Part shown: positions 1-8,547 of the stretch, one piece after another | Layout: each line of letters opens with the position of its first letter | How positions within the stretch are numbered: the first letter of the stretch is position 1 | NCBI RefSeq assembly: GCF_014649815.1 | Contig: NZ_BMTT01000028.1 | Coordinates: 1 to 56,948, forward strand | Source: Streptomyces mutabilis | GTDB taxonomy: Bacteria; Actinomycetota; Actinomycetes; Streptomycetales; Streptomycetaceae | DNA: 56,948 bases | Reading direction: 5' to 3' | The notes under the pieces: model-generated | What the model saw: only the letters and a program-made list of their open reading frames with translations | Databases searched by the model: none | What the model was told of the DNA's origin: nothing | Translations under genes and position numbers: made by a program

Positions 1-669
1 GCCCGCCACTGCCACTACCGAAGAAGAACCAGCTCAGGCAACGATTTCTAACTGGAGTACTAGTTCGGCCGGATGCTGCATGGCGCGCTCCAGGAGTCGC
101 CGGTGCTGGTGTGTGCCCTGGTAGGGGGTGGGCGCCTGGTGGACGGTCGGGCCGGTAGGTAGGCGACGGGCTGTCGGCCTGCGGCTCCTCACCGCCCGGC
201 GCCTGGACGTGGTTCACGACCAGTATGTCGACCAGGAAGCGCAACGCCGTCCTCGTGTCGTCGTAGTGCAGGACCGGCCAGGCGGAGCAGGGAGGGCGTC
301 GGGCGACATGCCGTTCTTCGTAGGCCTGAAGGCCTCTTCGCTCCGGGCCCCCGGCCCTGGCGGGGATGTGGCCCCTGGTGCCCCGCAGCTCTGATCATGG
401 CACGTACAGGGGACCGAATAGCGCTGCGTGGAAACACTGCCTCTTCACCCTTGGAACGGGACTGACTGCCGCTGACGCGACCTGCCGCGCCCAAGGGCCG
501 GCTTCGGACAGGCTGAGGGTGCATGTCGCACGTGAGAACGGCTGCTCGCCGGGGCCCTGGTGCATCACCGAAGCTGGGACGCACTGCCGGGGGAGGAGGG
601 TCAGATCGCCCAGTTCTTCCGACGGGACGACGAGGGAGCAAGCACGCCTACTATCGGGCGGCTGTTGGA
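1..669. other. No supported gene
   Basis: About 670 bases without a gene I can defend. Open frames exist on both strands but show low-complexity Arg/Pro/Gly-rich translations typical of shadow frames in high-GC DNA, and none matches a family I recognise. The first 60 bases have a less GC-rich composition and could be the edge of a mobile element, but no terminal repeat is visible. Confidence 0.5.
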
Positions 670-1008
670 TCAGTCGATGATGTGCAGCGCGACATCGGGC
701 TGGCAGTGCCCGCAGGCCCTCAGGCCACCCGCGAGAAGGCGTCGCGCTTCGTCGCGGTCGACGGGACGTCGCCGGCTGCCTGCAAGGTAGCAGTCACCGG
801 CGTGCACCTGTAGTGGTGGGCGGCGCGCGCCGATGCCGAGTTCGACGACCCACTCGGCAGGTGCCGGACGGTTGCGGCGCCCGTACTCCGCCTCGGCCTG
901 CCGCTGCCGGACAGCGGCGATCTTGGTGTCGATGCGCTGCACCCACATGGCGTGCCAGACCCGAAGGGTCTGTAGACGCTCCAGGTCAGAGGGCAGATCA
1001 TCGAACAT
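670..1008 (-). CDS. DUF6233 family protein
   Basis: A 112-residue protein of the Streptomyces-restricted DUF6233 family, whose biochemical role is unknown. The N-terminus MFDDLPSDLERL, the central RRNRPAPAEWVVELGIG segment and the C-terminal DEARRLLAGGLRACGHCQPD with a CxxC pair are the features by which I recognise it. The length equals that of full-length relatives. I start it at the ATG at 1008 rather than further upstream because the family begins with MFDD and the extension is not conserved-looking. It diverges from the Y-family polymerase-like gene. A LexA-like palindrome sits at 1001-1016, overlapping its start codon, so damage-inducible expression is possible. That regulation is inference; the family call is fairly secure. 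Confidence 0.8.
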   Translation of the reverse strand: MFDDLPSDLERLQTLRVWHAMWVQRIDTKIAAVRQRQAEAEYGRRNRPAPAEWVVELGIGARRPPLQVHAGDCYLAGSRRRPVDRDEARRLLAGGLRACGHCQPDVALHIID

Positions 1009-1016
1009 AGTTTTGA
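1001..1016. promoter_or_regulatory. LexA-like box A
   Basis: The 16-mer TCGAACATAGTTTTGA matches 10 of the 12 fixed positions of the actinobacterial SOS box TCGAAC-N4-GTTCGA. It overlaps the start codon of the DUF6233 gene and lies in the divergent region with the Y-family polymerase-like gene. A second similar site lies 56 bases away. The sequence match is seen directly; LexA binding is inferred. Confidence 0.5.
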
Positions 1017-1056
1017 TTCTAGGCCCGGTGCTCCAGTTGTAACCGCTCTGGCGTGT

Positions 1057-1072
1057 TCGATTATATGTTCGA
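1057..1072. promoter_or_regulatory. LexA-like box B
   Basis: The 16-mer TCGATTATATGTTCGA matches 10 of 12 fixed positions of the actinobacterial SOS box (TCGAAC-N4-GTTCGA). It lies just upstream of the preferred GTG start (1098) of the Y-family polymerase-like gene. It also forms a direct repeat, since GTTCGAT occurs twice. A DNA-damage repressor site is a natural expectation in front of a translesion-type gene. Confidence 0.6.
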
Positions 1073-1097
1073 TACGGTGGTGGGAGAGGTGAGGGTT

Positions 1098-2108
1098 GTG
1101 ACGGACACGGACACGCGGGCTGGCAGGGTGCCGACGGTGATGCATGTGCGTTGCCCCGATCGTGTGCGGGAGGAGGTCTACCGGCAGTTTCTGGAGCTGC
1201 TGGCCGATCTCTCACCGGTGGTGCAGGCGCTGCCCCCCATCGCGGCCCTGGTGGAGCTGAAGGGCGCGCTGCGCTATCACGGGGCCGACACGCACCGGTT
1301 GGGCGAGATCGTGCGGGTGCGCACCCTGTCCCGCCTCGGGGTCGACGTGCGGGTCGGTATCGGTCCGTCGATCACCGTTGCGGCCACCGCGTCCGCGCAG
1401 GTCGCCGAGCCCGGGGGAGTCCTGACCGTCACCCCCGACCGGGTGACCGACTGGCTGGCCCCGCTGCCGGTCGAAGCTCTCCACGGCATCGGGCCCCGCC
1501 AGGCCGACGCGCTGCACGACTACGGCGTCCACACCGTGGGCCTGCTCGCCGCCGTCTCGCCTGAGACTACGCAACGCCTGCTCGGCGGGAGAGCCGGCCG
1601 CCTCGCCGCCGACCGGGCCCGCGGACTCGACCCCCGCCCCGTCGTGCCCCGCACCCTGCCCGCAGCCGCCACCGTCCGCCTGCGCTTCGACCGTCACGTC
1701 CTGGACGGCGCCGACGTCCGCGCGGCCCTGCTGCACCTGGTCGTGAAGCTGGCACGGCTGCTGCGCCGCCGCGGTCAGGCCGCCCGCGCACTGTCCTTGA
1801 CGCTCCATTTCGCCGGCGGCGGCAGCTGGAACAAGACCCGCCGTCTGCCGGAAGCGTCCGCTCACGACGAGGACCTGCGGACCATGGCCTACCGGCTGAT
1901 CGACTCCGCCGGTCTGCAGCGCGGCCGGATCACGGCCCTGGTCCTCAAGGGCGCCGACCTCGTCGACGCCGACCAGGTGGCCCAGCAGATCAGTCTGGAC
2001 CGCACCCGTGAGGCCAGACTCGTCGCGGAGGCCGCCGTCGACCGTGTATGCGACAAGTACGGCCAGAGCATCATCGGCCCCGCCGCGGTCATCCGCCGCG
2101 CCTCCTGA
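1098..2108 (+). CDS. Y-family DNA polymerase-like protein, probably catalytically inactive (ImuB/DinB-like)
   Basis: A protein of about 336 residues related to the palm/finger/little-finger region of Y-family translesion polymerases. Recognisable parts are the VGIGPSITVAATAS segment, the helix-hairpin-helix-like LPVEALHGIGPRQADALHDYGVHTVGLLA, and a C-terminal little-finger-like region. The usual N-terminal metal-binding Asp motif (as in HIDLDAF) is replaced by MHVRCPD. The usual Asp-Glu pair in the palm is replaced by ALVELKGALRYHG. It therefore probably lacks polymerase chemistry, as known for ImuB, and may act as a scaffold. I prefer the GTG at 1098, which follows GAGAGGTGAGGG; GTG 1053 and ATG 1137 are alternatives. 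A LexA-like box lies just upstream. An ATP-dependent ligase follows 0.7 kb downstream, suggesting a repair module. Family call good; inactivity is inference from missing residues. Confidence 0.75.
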   Translation: MTDTDTRAGRVPTVMHVRCPDRVREEVYRQFLELLADLSPVVQALPPIAALVELKGALRYHGADTHRLGEIVRVRTLSRLGVDVRVGIGPSITVAATASAQVAEPGGVLTVTPDRVTDWLAPLPVEALHGIGPRQADALHDYGVHTVGLLAAVSPETTQRLLGGRAGRLAADRARGLDPRPVVPRTLPAAATVRLRFDRHVLDGADVRAALLHLVVKLARLLRRRGQAARALSLTLHFAGGGSWNKTRRLPEASAHDEDLRTMAYRLIDSAGLQRGRITALVLKGADLVDADQVAQQISLDRTREARLVAEAAVDRVCDKYGQSIIGPAAVIRRAS

Positions 2109-2839
2109 AGCCCACCGTGCAGACCGCCGGCGGGAGACCCGAGTGCGGATACGGACGCGAAGCACCATGAAGCTCCCGGCGCTGCTTGCCGAGCACGGCG
2201 TTTCCCCCGGCCCGGGTCCAACACGCGTCTCCGATCTTGGGCCGGAGAGAAACCCTCGCCCGTGTACTGGCCACGCCGCCGCACCCCTGCTCTGTCTGCG
2301 CCGTGGACGCGGCCACCGTCCGGATCATGGGTCCCGGACGTTGCGCTGCGCTGGGTGGATCTGTGCTGGACCACGGGATGGCAGTCCGCCGGCGCCCGTC
2401 TCCCGCAGACGCTGGACGGTGTCGCCGACACCTGCAGGCGGCGGACCGGGAGGCCGACCTCCCGTTCTGTCCTTCGTTCGAAGCGGCCGCGGGGCCGCCG
2501 GGACGACGAGGAACCTCGATGACCGGCCCTGTACCGCCGCCAGTGAGCCGGACACATCAGCGCGCACGTGCCGAGGCGACCAGATCGGCCCCTGCTCCTC
2601 ATGCCGGCGGCCGACCCACACGTACGGCGCCAGGGCTCGTTCGACACTCGGCAGCTTCGCCACGACGTGACTGTGATCCACTGGCTGCCGAGCCGGCTGC
2701 CCAAGCTGGGCCTCAGGCCCCGCGGATGGCTGCCGAGGGCAACGGAGCGGAGGGCGGGACGCGTCCGGAACGTCGGAGAGCACAGGGTCTGACCCGCTGC
2801 CGGGGTGGCGAATGCTGGTCACGGTGGAAGGCATCTGCC
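2109..2839. other. Intergenic region, no supported gene
   Basis: About 730 bases between the polymerase-like gene and the ligase. The ligase frame is open upstream to 2186, but that 218-residue extension is Arg/Pro-rich, resembles no ligase domain and precedes the conserved MTWTLPEP start, so I do not count it. No RNA gene or clear hairpin was recognised. Confidence 0.5.
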
Positions 2840-3823
2840 ATGACGTGGACCCTGCCGGAACCGATGCTCACCACGCAGGTGGCGAGCCCTGACCTGCCAC
2901 TCGGCGTCGCCGCAGAACCCAAGTGGGACGGCTACCGCGCCCAGCTGGCCCGCTACGCCGACGGGCGGGTGCTGCTGCGCTCACGGCAGGGCACTGACAT
3001 GACCGCCGCGTTCCCGGAGATTCTCGACGCCGCGCTCGCGCAGCTGCCCGGCGACACCGGACTCGATGCGGAGTTAGTGGTGTGGGAGGGCGAACGGCTG
3101 GCGTTCGAGCGGTTGCAGCAGCGTCTTGCCCGCCGCCGCGGTGCCGGCGCCCTGGCGGCCGCGCGCGGCTGGCCCGCGCACCTCGTCGTGTTCGACGTTG
3201 TACGCCTGGAGGGCGCCGACCTCACCGCCTGGCCCTACGCCCGGCGCCGGTCCGCCCTGGAGAACCTGTTCGCGGACACGCCCCTGACCGCGCCGTTCAC
3301 GCTGTGCCCGTCGACCACCGACCCCGCCACCGCGCGGGACTGGCTCACCTGGACATCCGCCGGTCTGGAAGGGCTGTGCTTCAAGAAGCTGACCCAGCCG
3401 TACCGCGCAGGGACCAGGGCGTGGGGCAAGTACAAGGTTCGCGCCACCACCGAGGCCGTCGTCGGCGCCGTCACCGGGCCGCCCGCCGTGCCCCGCACAC
3501 TGCTGCTCGGCCGCTACGACGACACGGGCCGCCTGCGGTATACAGGCCGCACCGTCCCACTCGCCCGCACCGCGACGGCCGCTCTTGCGGCAGCACTGAC
3601 CCCGGCCGTCGGCGGGCATCCGTGGTCGGGGCGCACGTTCACCGCCGGGTGGGGCAGCCGCGAGGTCCTGGACGTCACGCTCGTCGACCCGCGGCTGGTG
3701 GTGGAAGTCGACGTGGACGTCGCCCGCGACGCCGCCGGCCGCTGGCGCCACCCCGTACGTCTCCACCGGGTTCGAGCGGAGATGCATCCGATGCAAATTC
3801 CCGAGTTCGGTGGAGGGGACTGA
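2840..3823 (+). CDS. ATP-dependent DNA ligase (LigC-like, NHEJ-type)
   Basis: A 327-residue ATP-dependent DNA ligase of the short actinobacterial type. The adenylation-domain motif I is visible as EPKWDGYR (nucleotidyl-accepting Lys at about residue 29). RSRQGTDMT and DAELVVWEG (motif III/IIIa region), LEGLCFKKL (motif IV) and WGKYKVRAT (motif V) follow. An OB-fold domain runs from about residue 215 to the end. It would seal nicks, probably in end-joining or damage repair with the nearby polymerase-like protein. The start ATG at 2840 is chosen because MTWTLPEPM is the usual beginning of the family. Codon 79 is TTA, rare in Streptomyces, so translation could depend on bldA tRNA. Length and motifs indicate an intact gene. 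Confidence 0.9.
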   Translation: MTWTLPEPMLTTQVASPDLPLGVAAEPKWDGYRAQLARYADGRVLLRSRQGTDMTAAFPEILDAALAQLPGDTGLDAELVVWEGERLAFERLQQRLARRRGAGALAAARGWPAHLVVFDVVRLEGADLTAWPYARRRSALENLFADTPLTAPFTLCPSTTDPATARDWLTWTSAGLEGLCFKKLTQPYRAGTRAWGKYKVRATTEAVVGAVTGPPAVPRTLLLGRYDDTGRLRYTGRTVPLARTATAALAAALTPAVGGHPWSGRTFTAGWGSREVLDVTLVDPRLVVEVDVDVARDAAGRWRHPVRLHRVRAEMHPMQIPEFGGGD

Positions 3824-3959
3824 CCGTCGAGTGCTGCCGCTGTCACAAATCGACGCCCCCTCAGGTTTCTGCCTGCCGCTACGGCGGACCGTTGTGAGCG
3901 GTGATGGTGCTGGTCATGCAAGCTGACGCTACGCTCTGGGACCCGCTGGTACTCGAGGG

Positions 3960-4193
3960 GGTCGCCCCGGCCTCCGACGGTGCGCCAAGTGACCGGCTGG
4001 CTTACCGAGGCCCCACCGCGCTGAGCGAGGACGACCGCGCCGCCCTGAAGGATGTCCTGGCACGCTGCCCCGGACTGGACACGGCCCCGGGCATGTCCGC
4101 GACTTCGGCGAGGCCTCAGCGGCCGCCTGGGTGCCAGGCTCCCTGCCTATATCGACGCGGTCCATGCCAGCCAGCTGCCCGAACTCAACTTGT
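3960..4193 (+). pseudogene. ISL3-family transposase remnant
   Basis: A decayed piece of an ISL3-type transposase. One frame reads LSEDDRAALKDVLARCPGLD, a second continues GHVRDFGE, and a third gives LPAYIDAVHASQLPEL. In order, these match a continuous segment in the C-terminal half of intact ISL3 transposases. At least two frameshifts separate them. No terminal repeat is visible. It corresponds to the part missing from the ISL3 transposase at 12.9-13.9 kb, though I see no proof the two were once one element. Confidence 0.65.
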
Positions 4194-4218
4194 AGGACAG
4201 GGAGAGGCGGCAGCGACG

Positions 4219-4944
4219 TCATGCTTTGGCGCCGGCCATGCCACTGGTGACTACGATCGCGGCCACGTCGCCGGCCGCGGTACGGCCCAACCAGACGACG
4301 CCACCCGATTCGGCCCCGAACGTGACCAGATCGGCTTGTTGTGACTCGTCGCGTACCCGCTTGCAACCGTCGGCCAGCTGTTCGGTGTCACGTGGTACCG
4401 GAATGCCGTCTACGAACGTGCGAAACGGCGCGGACAAGGTGGTCCACGCGCCTGCGTCGGCGAAGCAGCCAACATTCGCGTCGGAGAAGAAGCGGGGCTC
4501 ATCGCCCGGCTGAAGCTGGTCGGCGTCCTCGTTGACGCCCAGGCCGATTTCCCACCCGACCACAGGGTCGTCGCTGATGCACAGGCGAGTCGCGGCACAC
4601 TCAACGCCATCGAATCGCTCGCCAAAAAACTCGTACGGGCCCGCCGCCCACGCGATCTCCACTCGGTACACGCCCGGGGGGATGCTCACCGCCAGCTCGC
4701 GCGGGGGCCTCGTCGGTAGTCCATTTTCGTATCTCCAGACGTCGTCGTCGTCCCACGGCGCATCGACGACGAGCCGACCGCTGGGAACGCGGACGGTGGT
4801 CAGCTCCTCGACGCCTGTCACGACTATCGGCGTTGTCGGATCGTCGTACACCGCCCCCAGACGCGCACCGGGCGTGAAAGCCGCCTCCAGGTACCAGGTG
4901 GCCTCAGGCCCGGCTGCCAGTCGAGCGTCCCCGATCCATTCCAT
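4219..4944 (-). CDS. DUF4241 domain-containing protein
   Basis: A 241-residue soluble protein that I assign to the DUF4241 family of unknown function. The N-terminal part contains VRVPSGRLVVDAPW and PPGVYRVEIAWA. The C-terminal part has the LGVNEDADQL, DANVGCFADAGAW and ESGGVVWLGRTAAGDVAAIVV segments typical of the family. Start ATG at 4944 is preceded on its strand by GGTGAGGAGGGGTGAGAC, a strong ribosome site. No signal peptide or membrane segment is seen. DUF4241 genes often occur near polymorphic-toxin or immunity loci, but no toxin is recognisable here. An ISL3 scrap lies immediately downstream. Confidence 0.8.
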   Translation of the reverse strand: MEWIGDARLAAGPEATWYLEAAFTPGARLGAVYDDPTTPIVVTGVEELTTVRVPSGRLVVDAPWDDDDVWRYENGLPTRPPRELAVSIPPGVYRVEIAWAAGPYEFFGERFDGVECAATRLCISDDPVVGWEIGLGVNEDADQLQPGDEPRFFSDANVGCFADAGAWTTLSAPFRTFVDGIPVPRDTEQLADGCKRVRDESQQADLVTFGAESGGVVWLGRTAAGDVAAIVVTSGMAGAKA

Positions 4945-5662
4945 GTCTCACCCCTCCTCACCGCCCGGCCGGGCGGTCAACCGAAAGCTACGTGGGCCCG
5001 CTGACATCGGCACTTCTGCAACGTCACGATCCGTGATCGCTCCCCGAAATCCGTGCCAGAACCCAGTAGTGAAATCGGTTGTCGATGGGTTGGGGAGGCA
5101 CCCCGTTCTGCGGGAAGGCGGTGTCGACGAGCTCTGGAGGCACCGAGCCTTGGCCAGGACGCCGTGGGACGCTCCCGGCGAAGAACGCTGGGCACAGCAG
5201 ATGTCACAGGTCGAGCTGTCCGCGGCAATCCGGCGTGACCATCGCGACGGGCCGCCGATGCGCAGTCATGCACGGCTCCACCGAACTGACCGGGGACCTC
5301 GACTGCTCCGGGACGGCGCCCCTGACGAGGCGCGCGCGTTGCGCGACGCCCTCGCGCAGTGCGGCTGCGGCGTCCTGCTCGATCTCGACCACGAACAGGT
5401 GGGGTACCGGGTCACCGGTGCCGGCGGAGACTTGTGCACCCCGCCCTTCGCTGGGGCACGATGGATGTCACCCCCTGTCTGAGCAGGGCCGAGACCACTC
5501 GTGACCCCCGCGGGCTTCACCATCCGCCAGGCCGGACCTGTGATGGTCTGATTCGCATGCGGCGAGCCCTCGGCCGCCCAAGACCCACCGTCGCGCGGAC
5601 GAACTCGAACGACTACGCAACTGACCGGGGAATGACAGCTTTCTCCGTCGCCTCTCGCAGTT
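4945..5662. other. Intergenic region, no supported gene
   Basis: About 720 bases without a convincing gene. Around 5310-5430 one plus-strand frame gives a protein-like stretch (DEARALRDALAQCGCGVLLD), which may be debris of an unrecognised gene, but no start, ribosome site or full domain accompanies it. Confidence 0.45.
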
Positions 5663-6119
5663 TCAGTCCAGGCCGCGACGGGCGACGGCGAGGAACTCCG
5701 CCTTGAACGACTCCAGGCGCTCGGCCACGCTGGTCCCGTCGCCCTCCTGCCAGATCACCTGATTCGAAGCGCGCGTGTAGGCGGTCGCCGGTGCGTGAAG
5801 GTCGGGGGAAGACAGCAGTTGGACGCCGTTCTCGGCTATGCGCAGGCCGTCCATTGCCGGCCTCCGGTACCACTCATCACCGACCTCCCACTGGAGCGGT
5901 CGCGCATGTGCGACGCCCTCAGCCTCCAGGGCAACCGGACGAATTCCAGCACAGTCCTGATGCGCTCGGCACGTCGCTCCTCCGCAGCGCCGCAGCCCGT
6001 CTTTGTTCCTCAGCCCGGTCAGCCGCCCGTTGTGTCGTGCGCTGGGTCAGATATGTCAGCCCACCTCCCACCGCCACACCGACCGTCGAAGCCACCGGCG
6101 TCCACAGATCTCCTGCCAT
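5663..6119 (-). pseudogene. Hypothetical membrane-anchored protein, broken by two frameshifts
   Basis: Three consecutive frames on the minus strand join into one plausible protein of about 150 residues. The N-terminus is MAGDLWTPVASTVGVAVGGG followed by LTYLTQRTTQRAADRAEEQ, with one hydrophobic segment. After a frame change near 5980 comes EERRAERIRTVLEFVRL. After a second change near 5940 comes ALEAEGVAHARPLQWEVGDE, then WYRRPAMDGLRIAENGVQLL and the C-terminus VAERLESFKAEFLAVARRGL. Each junction is consistent with loss of a single base. I recognise this layout as a common Streptomyces hypothetical family without known function. Sequencing error is an alternative to decay. Confidence 0.6.
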
Positions 6120-6378
6120 GGCCGATTACTACCAGCACCTGTCCACCGCCCGCTGCCGATCGTGTGATGCGGACAGGTCCGCCCTTTGGGTCGGGCCTCT
6201 CCGAGGTCCGTTCCCGAAGCCGGCCGGCGCTGTCCGTCGCGCGGTTGCCTGGCGCCTGGCGCTGTCGTGGAAGGCCTCAACCGTGATCGCGACGCCGCCC
6301 AGCCTGACGCGACGGTGAACCGGGTCACGACCGGCCGGGCGGCTCTGGAGGCAACCACCACGTTCCACCATCTAGTGG

Positions 6379-6535
6379 TCACAGCCACTCGTTGAGGACT
6401 GCAACCAGCACGGTCGCCTCGTCTCGGACGGCGACTCCGTCGTGTCCCGCGGCCCTCGTGCGGTGCCGTTGCAGCCGGTTGAGCCCGCACTCCACCGCGT
6501 GGCGTTCCTTGTGGTCGTCCTTGTCGAAGCCGGTG
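6379..6535 (-). pseudogene. IS5-family transposase C-terminal remnant
   Basis: On the minus strand one frame reads GFDKDDHKERHAVECGLNRL, then RTRAAGHDGVAVRDEATVLV and AVLNEWL followed by a stop. This is the C-terminal end of IS5-group transposases, including the acidic catalytic residue of the VECGxNRxK motif (Glu seen). The N-terminal two-thirds is absent. The fragment begins just beyond the stop codon of the methyltransferase gene, so an insertion once landed directly behind that gene. Confidence 0.8.
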
Positions 6536-6561
6536 GCCGACCGCCCAGGGGACCCGAGGCC

Positions 6562-7335
6562 CTAGTCCGTCGAACCGGTGGCCGACGGCAGCGCCTCGAC
6601 GACGAAGAACAGGAAACAGGGCTTGGTCGACAGGCCGTGGAAGCCGTCGGGGAACAGTTCACGGGCGGCTGGGTCGGGCTGCGGCTCACTGATGACGGAG
6701 AGGCGGAAACCCGCGGTGGCGAAGGCATCGATCATCGCGTGCAACGGCTTGCGCCAAAGTCGCATCGGGGTGGACTGCCCGCCGAGCATCCAGTCGAACG
6801 TGTAGCTGGTGGTCGCGAAGTAGTCAGGCCGGCAGTCCCGGTTCGTGTAAGCCGTAATGGGGTGGTCCACGGACACGATCAGCCGACCGCCGGGCCTGAG
6901 CACTCGCCGCAATTCGGTCAGCGTCGGCCCCCAGTCCTCCAGGTAGTGCAGGACCAGCGACGCGACCACGTCATCGAAGGCACCGTCATCGATCGGCAAT
7001 CGGTCGCTCAGGTCGGCCACGTGCAGCGCTACGTCGTCACCGAGCCTCCGCCTGGCCAGTGCCAGCATCCCGGCGCTGGCGTCGATGCCGGTGACGGTGG
7101 CACCGCGGTCGCGAAGTGCGGCGGTAAGGGGGCCCGAGCCGCAGCCGGCGTCCAGGACCCGACGGCCGGCCACGTCTCCGGCGAGGGCCAGCATCGCGGG
7201 CCGTTCGTAGTACGCGTTCACGAGGTTGTTCTCGTTCTCCGCCGCGTAGACCTCGGCGAAACTGTCGTAGTCGTTCACCCGGCCCGGATCGCCACACTGG
7301 ACCGAGCTGTCGGGTACGGCGGTTGCGCGTTCCAT
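6562..7335 (-). CDS. Class I SAM-dependent methyltransferase
   Basis: A 257-residue class I methyltransferase. The SAM-binding motif I is VLDAGCGSGPLTAALRDRGA near residues 60-80. Motif II is the acidic GIDASAGMLALARRRLGDDV, and later FDDVVASLVLHYLEDW and LRRVLRPGGRLIVSVDHP (motifs IV-V) are present. The C-terminal half is probably the substrate cap; the substrate is unknown. The ATG at 7335 lies 6 bases after a -10-like TAGGCT (minus strand, 7342-7347), which suggests a leaderless transcript. The gene stands alone, with an IS5 fragment directly downstream. Length is normal for the family and there is no damage. Confidence 0.85.
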   Translation of the reverse strand: MERATAVPDSSVQCGDPGRVNDYDSFAEVYAAENENNLVNAYYERPAMLALAGDVAGRRVLDAGCGSGPLTAALRDRGATVTGIDASAGMLALARRRLGDDVALHVADLSDRLPIDDGAFDDVVASLVLHYLEDWGPTLTELRRVLRPGGRLIVSVDHPITAYTNRDCRPDYFATTSYTFDWMLGGQSTPMRLWRKPLHAMIDAFATAGFRLSVISEPQPDPAARELFPDGFHGLSTKPCFLFFVVEALPSATGSTD

Positions 7336-8003
7336 CGTCGCAGCCTAGTAGTCACATGATCCGCCGGATAGGTCCTGCACGCGGTACGTCGGGTTCTGGA
7401 GACGGCTCCTGAGACACATCCTGGCGGCCCCGCACGGTCTGCCGCCCAGCGCTCCGGAAGGAGCGAAGGCGGCGGACGGAGTCGAGTGAAGCCGACACCG
7501 AAACACGGTCGAGCCCGTGCCACCCCTCACTACCGTTGCCGAGCTCACCGCTTGACCCGTCGCAGGGTGAGCTGGCGGGGTCGAACTCGCCTTCGGTGCC
7601 CTGGTGACGCAACCGGGCGTGGAAGGTGCTGGGCGTGGGCGGCGCCGTCCGCGGGGCTGATCTTCCACGGATCGTTGGTGTTCCTGCTCCTCGGCATGGT
7701 CGCCGCCACCGCACCCCGCGCGCGGCGATCGCGGCCTTCGTGCGCCTGGCGAACGTCAGGTGAGCCTTCTGACCTCAGCACCCGTCTTCCCGTCGGCATC
7801 ATGGTGATACTGGTCGTCTCCTGCCTGCAGGACCGCCGGTGCCGAGCATTTTCGGCGGCACCGCCGCCCCCGTGATCCTGGCTCAGGCTCAGGCTCCGGC
7901 TTCGCTGAGTCCGCTTGCCCGCAGCGCCCAGGGGCCTGTGTCCTCGACGGTGAGCCGGAACGGCGGCGTGGCCTCGTGCGTCGACGCGGCTAATGTCGGT
8001 GAC
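7336..8003. other. Intergenic region, no supported gene
   Basis: About 670 bases between the divergent methyltransferase and OsmC genes. No gene is supported. A -10-like TAATGT at 7991-7996 ends 7 bases before the OsmC start and would give a leaderless transcript. A short palindrome ATGTC-N3-GACAT at 7993-8005 overlaps this promoter and the start codon, and might be a regulator site. Confidence 0.4.
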
Positions 8004-8444
8004 ATGAGCGAACACTCGGAACGTTCCGTCGTCGTCGAACGCACCAGCAGCGGGCAGTTCGTAGCGACCAATGCCCGCGGAGGATCGATCAGTTTCGGTA
8101 CGTCGTCGGCAAGCGACCAGAACATCGGATTCACCCCTGTCGAGCTGTTCCTGGCCGCGATCGGCGGCTGCACGGCCGTGGACGTCGATGTAGCCACCGG
8201 CCGTCACGCAGAGCCCACTCGGTTCTCCGTGACCGTCACCGGAGACAAGGTCAGCGACGACCTGGGCAACCACATGACGAACCTCAAGGCCGCCTTCACC
8301 GTGCAATTCCCGGACGACGAGGGCGCGGAGCGCGCCCGCGCGATCCTGCCCCGGGCAGTCCAGGCATCCCATGACCGTCTCTGCACCGTGAGCAGAACCG
8401 TCGAGATCGGCACACCCGTGACCACGACCGTCAACAACACCTGA
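8004..8444 (+). CDS. OsmC family protein
   Basis: A 146-residue OsmC/Ohr-superfamily protein. The domain is recognised from the strand-rich N-terminus, the helix FTPVELFLAAIGGCTAVDVD with its conserved Cys in GGC, the following central helix, and the C-terminal LPRAVQASHDRLCTVSRTVE segment with the second conserved Cys. Members reduce organic hydroperoxides with a Cys pair, although some act on other thiols. The ATG at 8004 is chosen because it immediately follows a -10-like TAATGT, suggesting leaderless translation, and begins the conserved domain. A hairpin follows the stop. The gene is monocistronic and complete. Confidence 0.85.
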   Translation: MSEHSERSVVVERTSSGQFVATNARGGSISFGTSSASDQNIGFTPVELFLAAIGGCTAVDVDVATGRHAEPTRFSVTVTGDKVSDDLGNHMTNLKAAFTVQFPDDEGAERARAILPRAVQASHDRLCTVSRTVEIGTPVTTTVNNT

Positions 8445-8451
8445 CCACCGG

Positions 8452-8472
8452 GCCCCGTCCGCTCGACGGGGC
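8452..8472 (+). terminator. Terminator hairpin after the OsmC gene
   Basis: A perfect 8-bp stem GCCCCGTC/GACGGGGC with a 5-base loop starts 7 bases after the OsmC stop codon. There is no U-tract, as is common for Streptomyces terminators. Confidence 0.6.
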
Positions 8473-8547
8473 ACCGGTGAAGCATTGTGCCCCCGCGCGA
8501 GCGCCTGCGGCACCGAGGTCGCCGCGTGCATTCGTCCTGTCGGCCCA

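Noticed and set aside
2186-2839. A 218-residue N-terminal extension of the DNA ligase
   Set aside because: The extension is Arg/Pro-rich and matches no nuclease or primase domain of multi-domain ligases, and the conserved start MTWTLPEP is at 2840.
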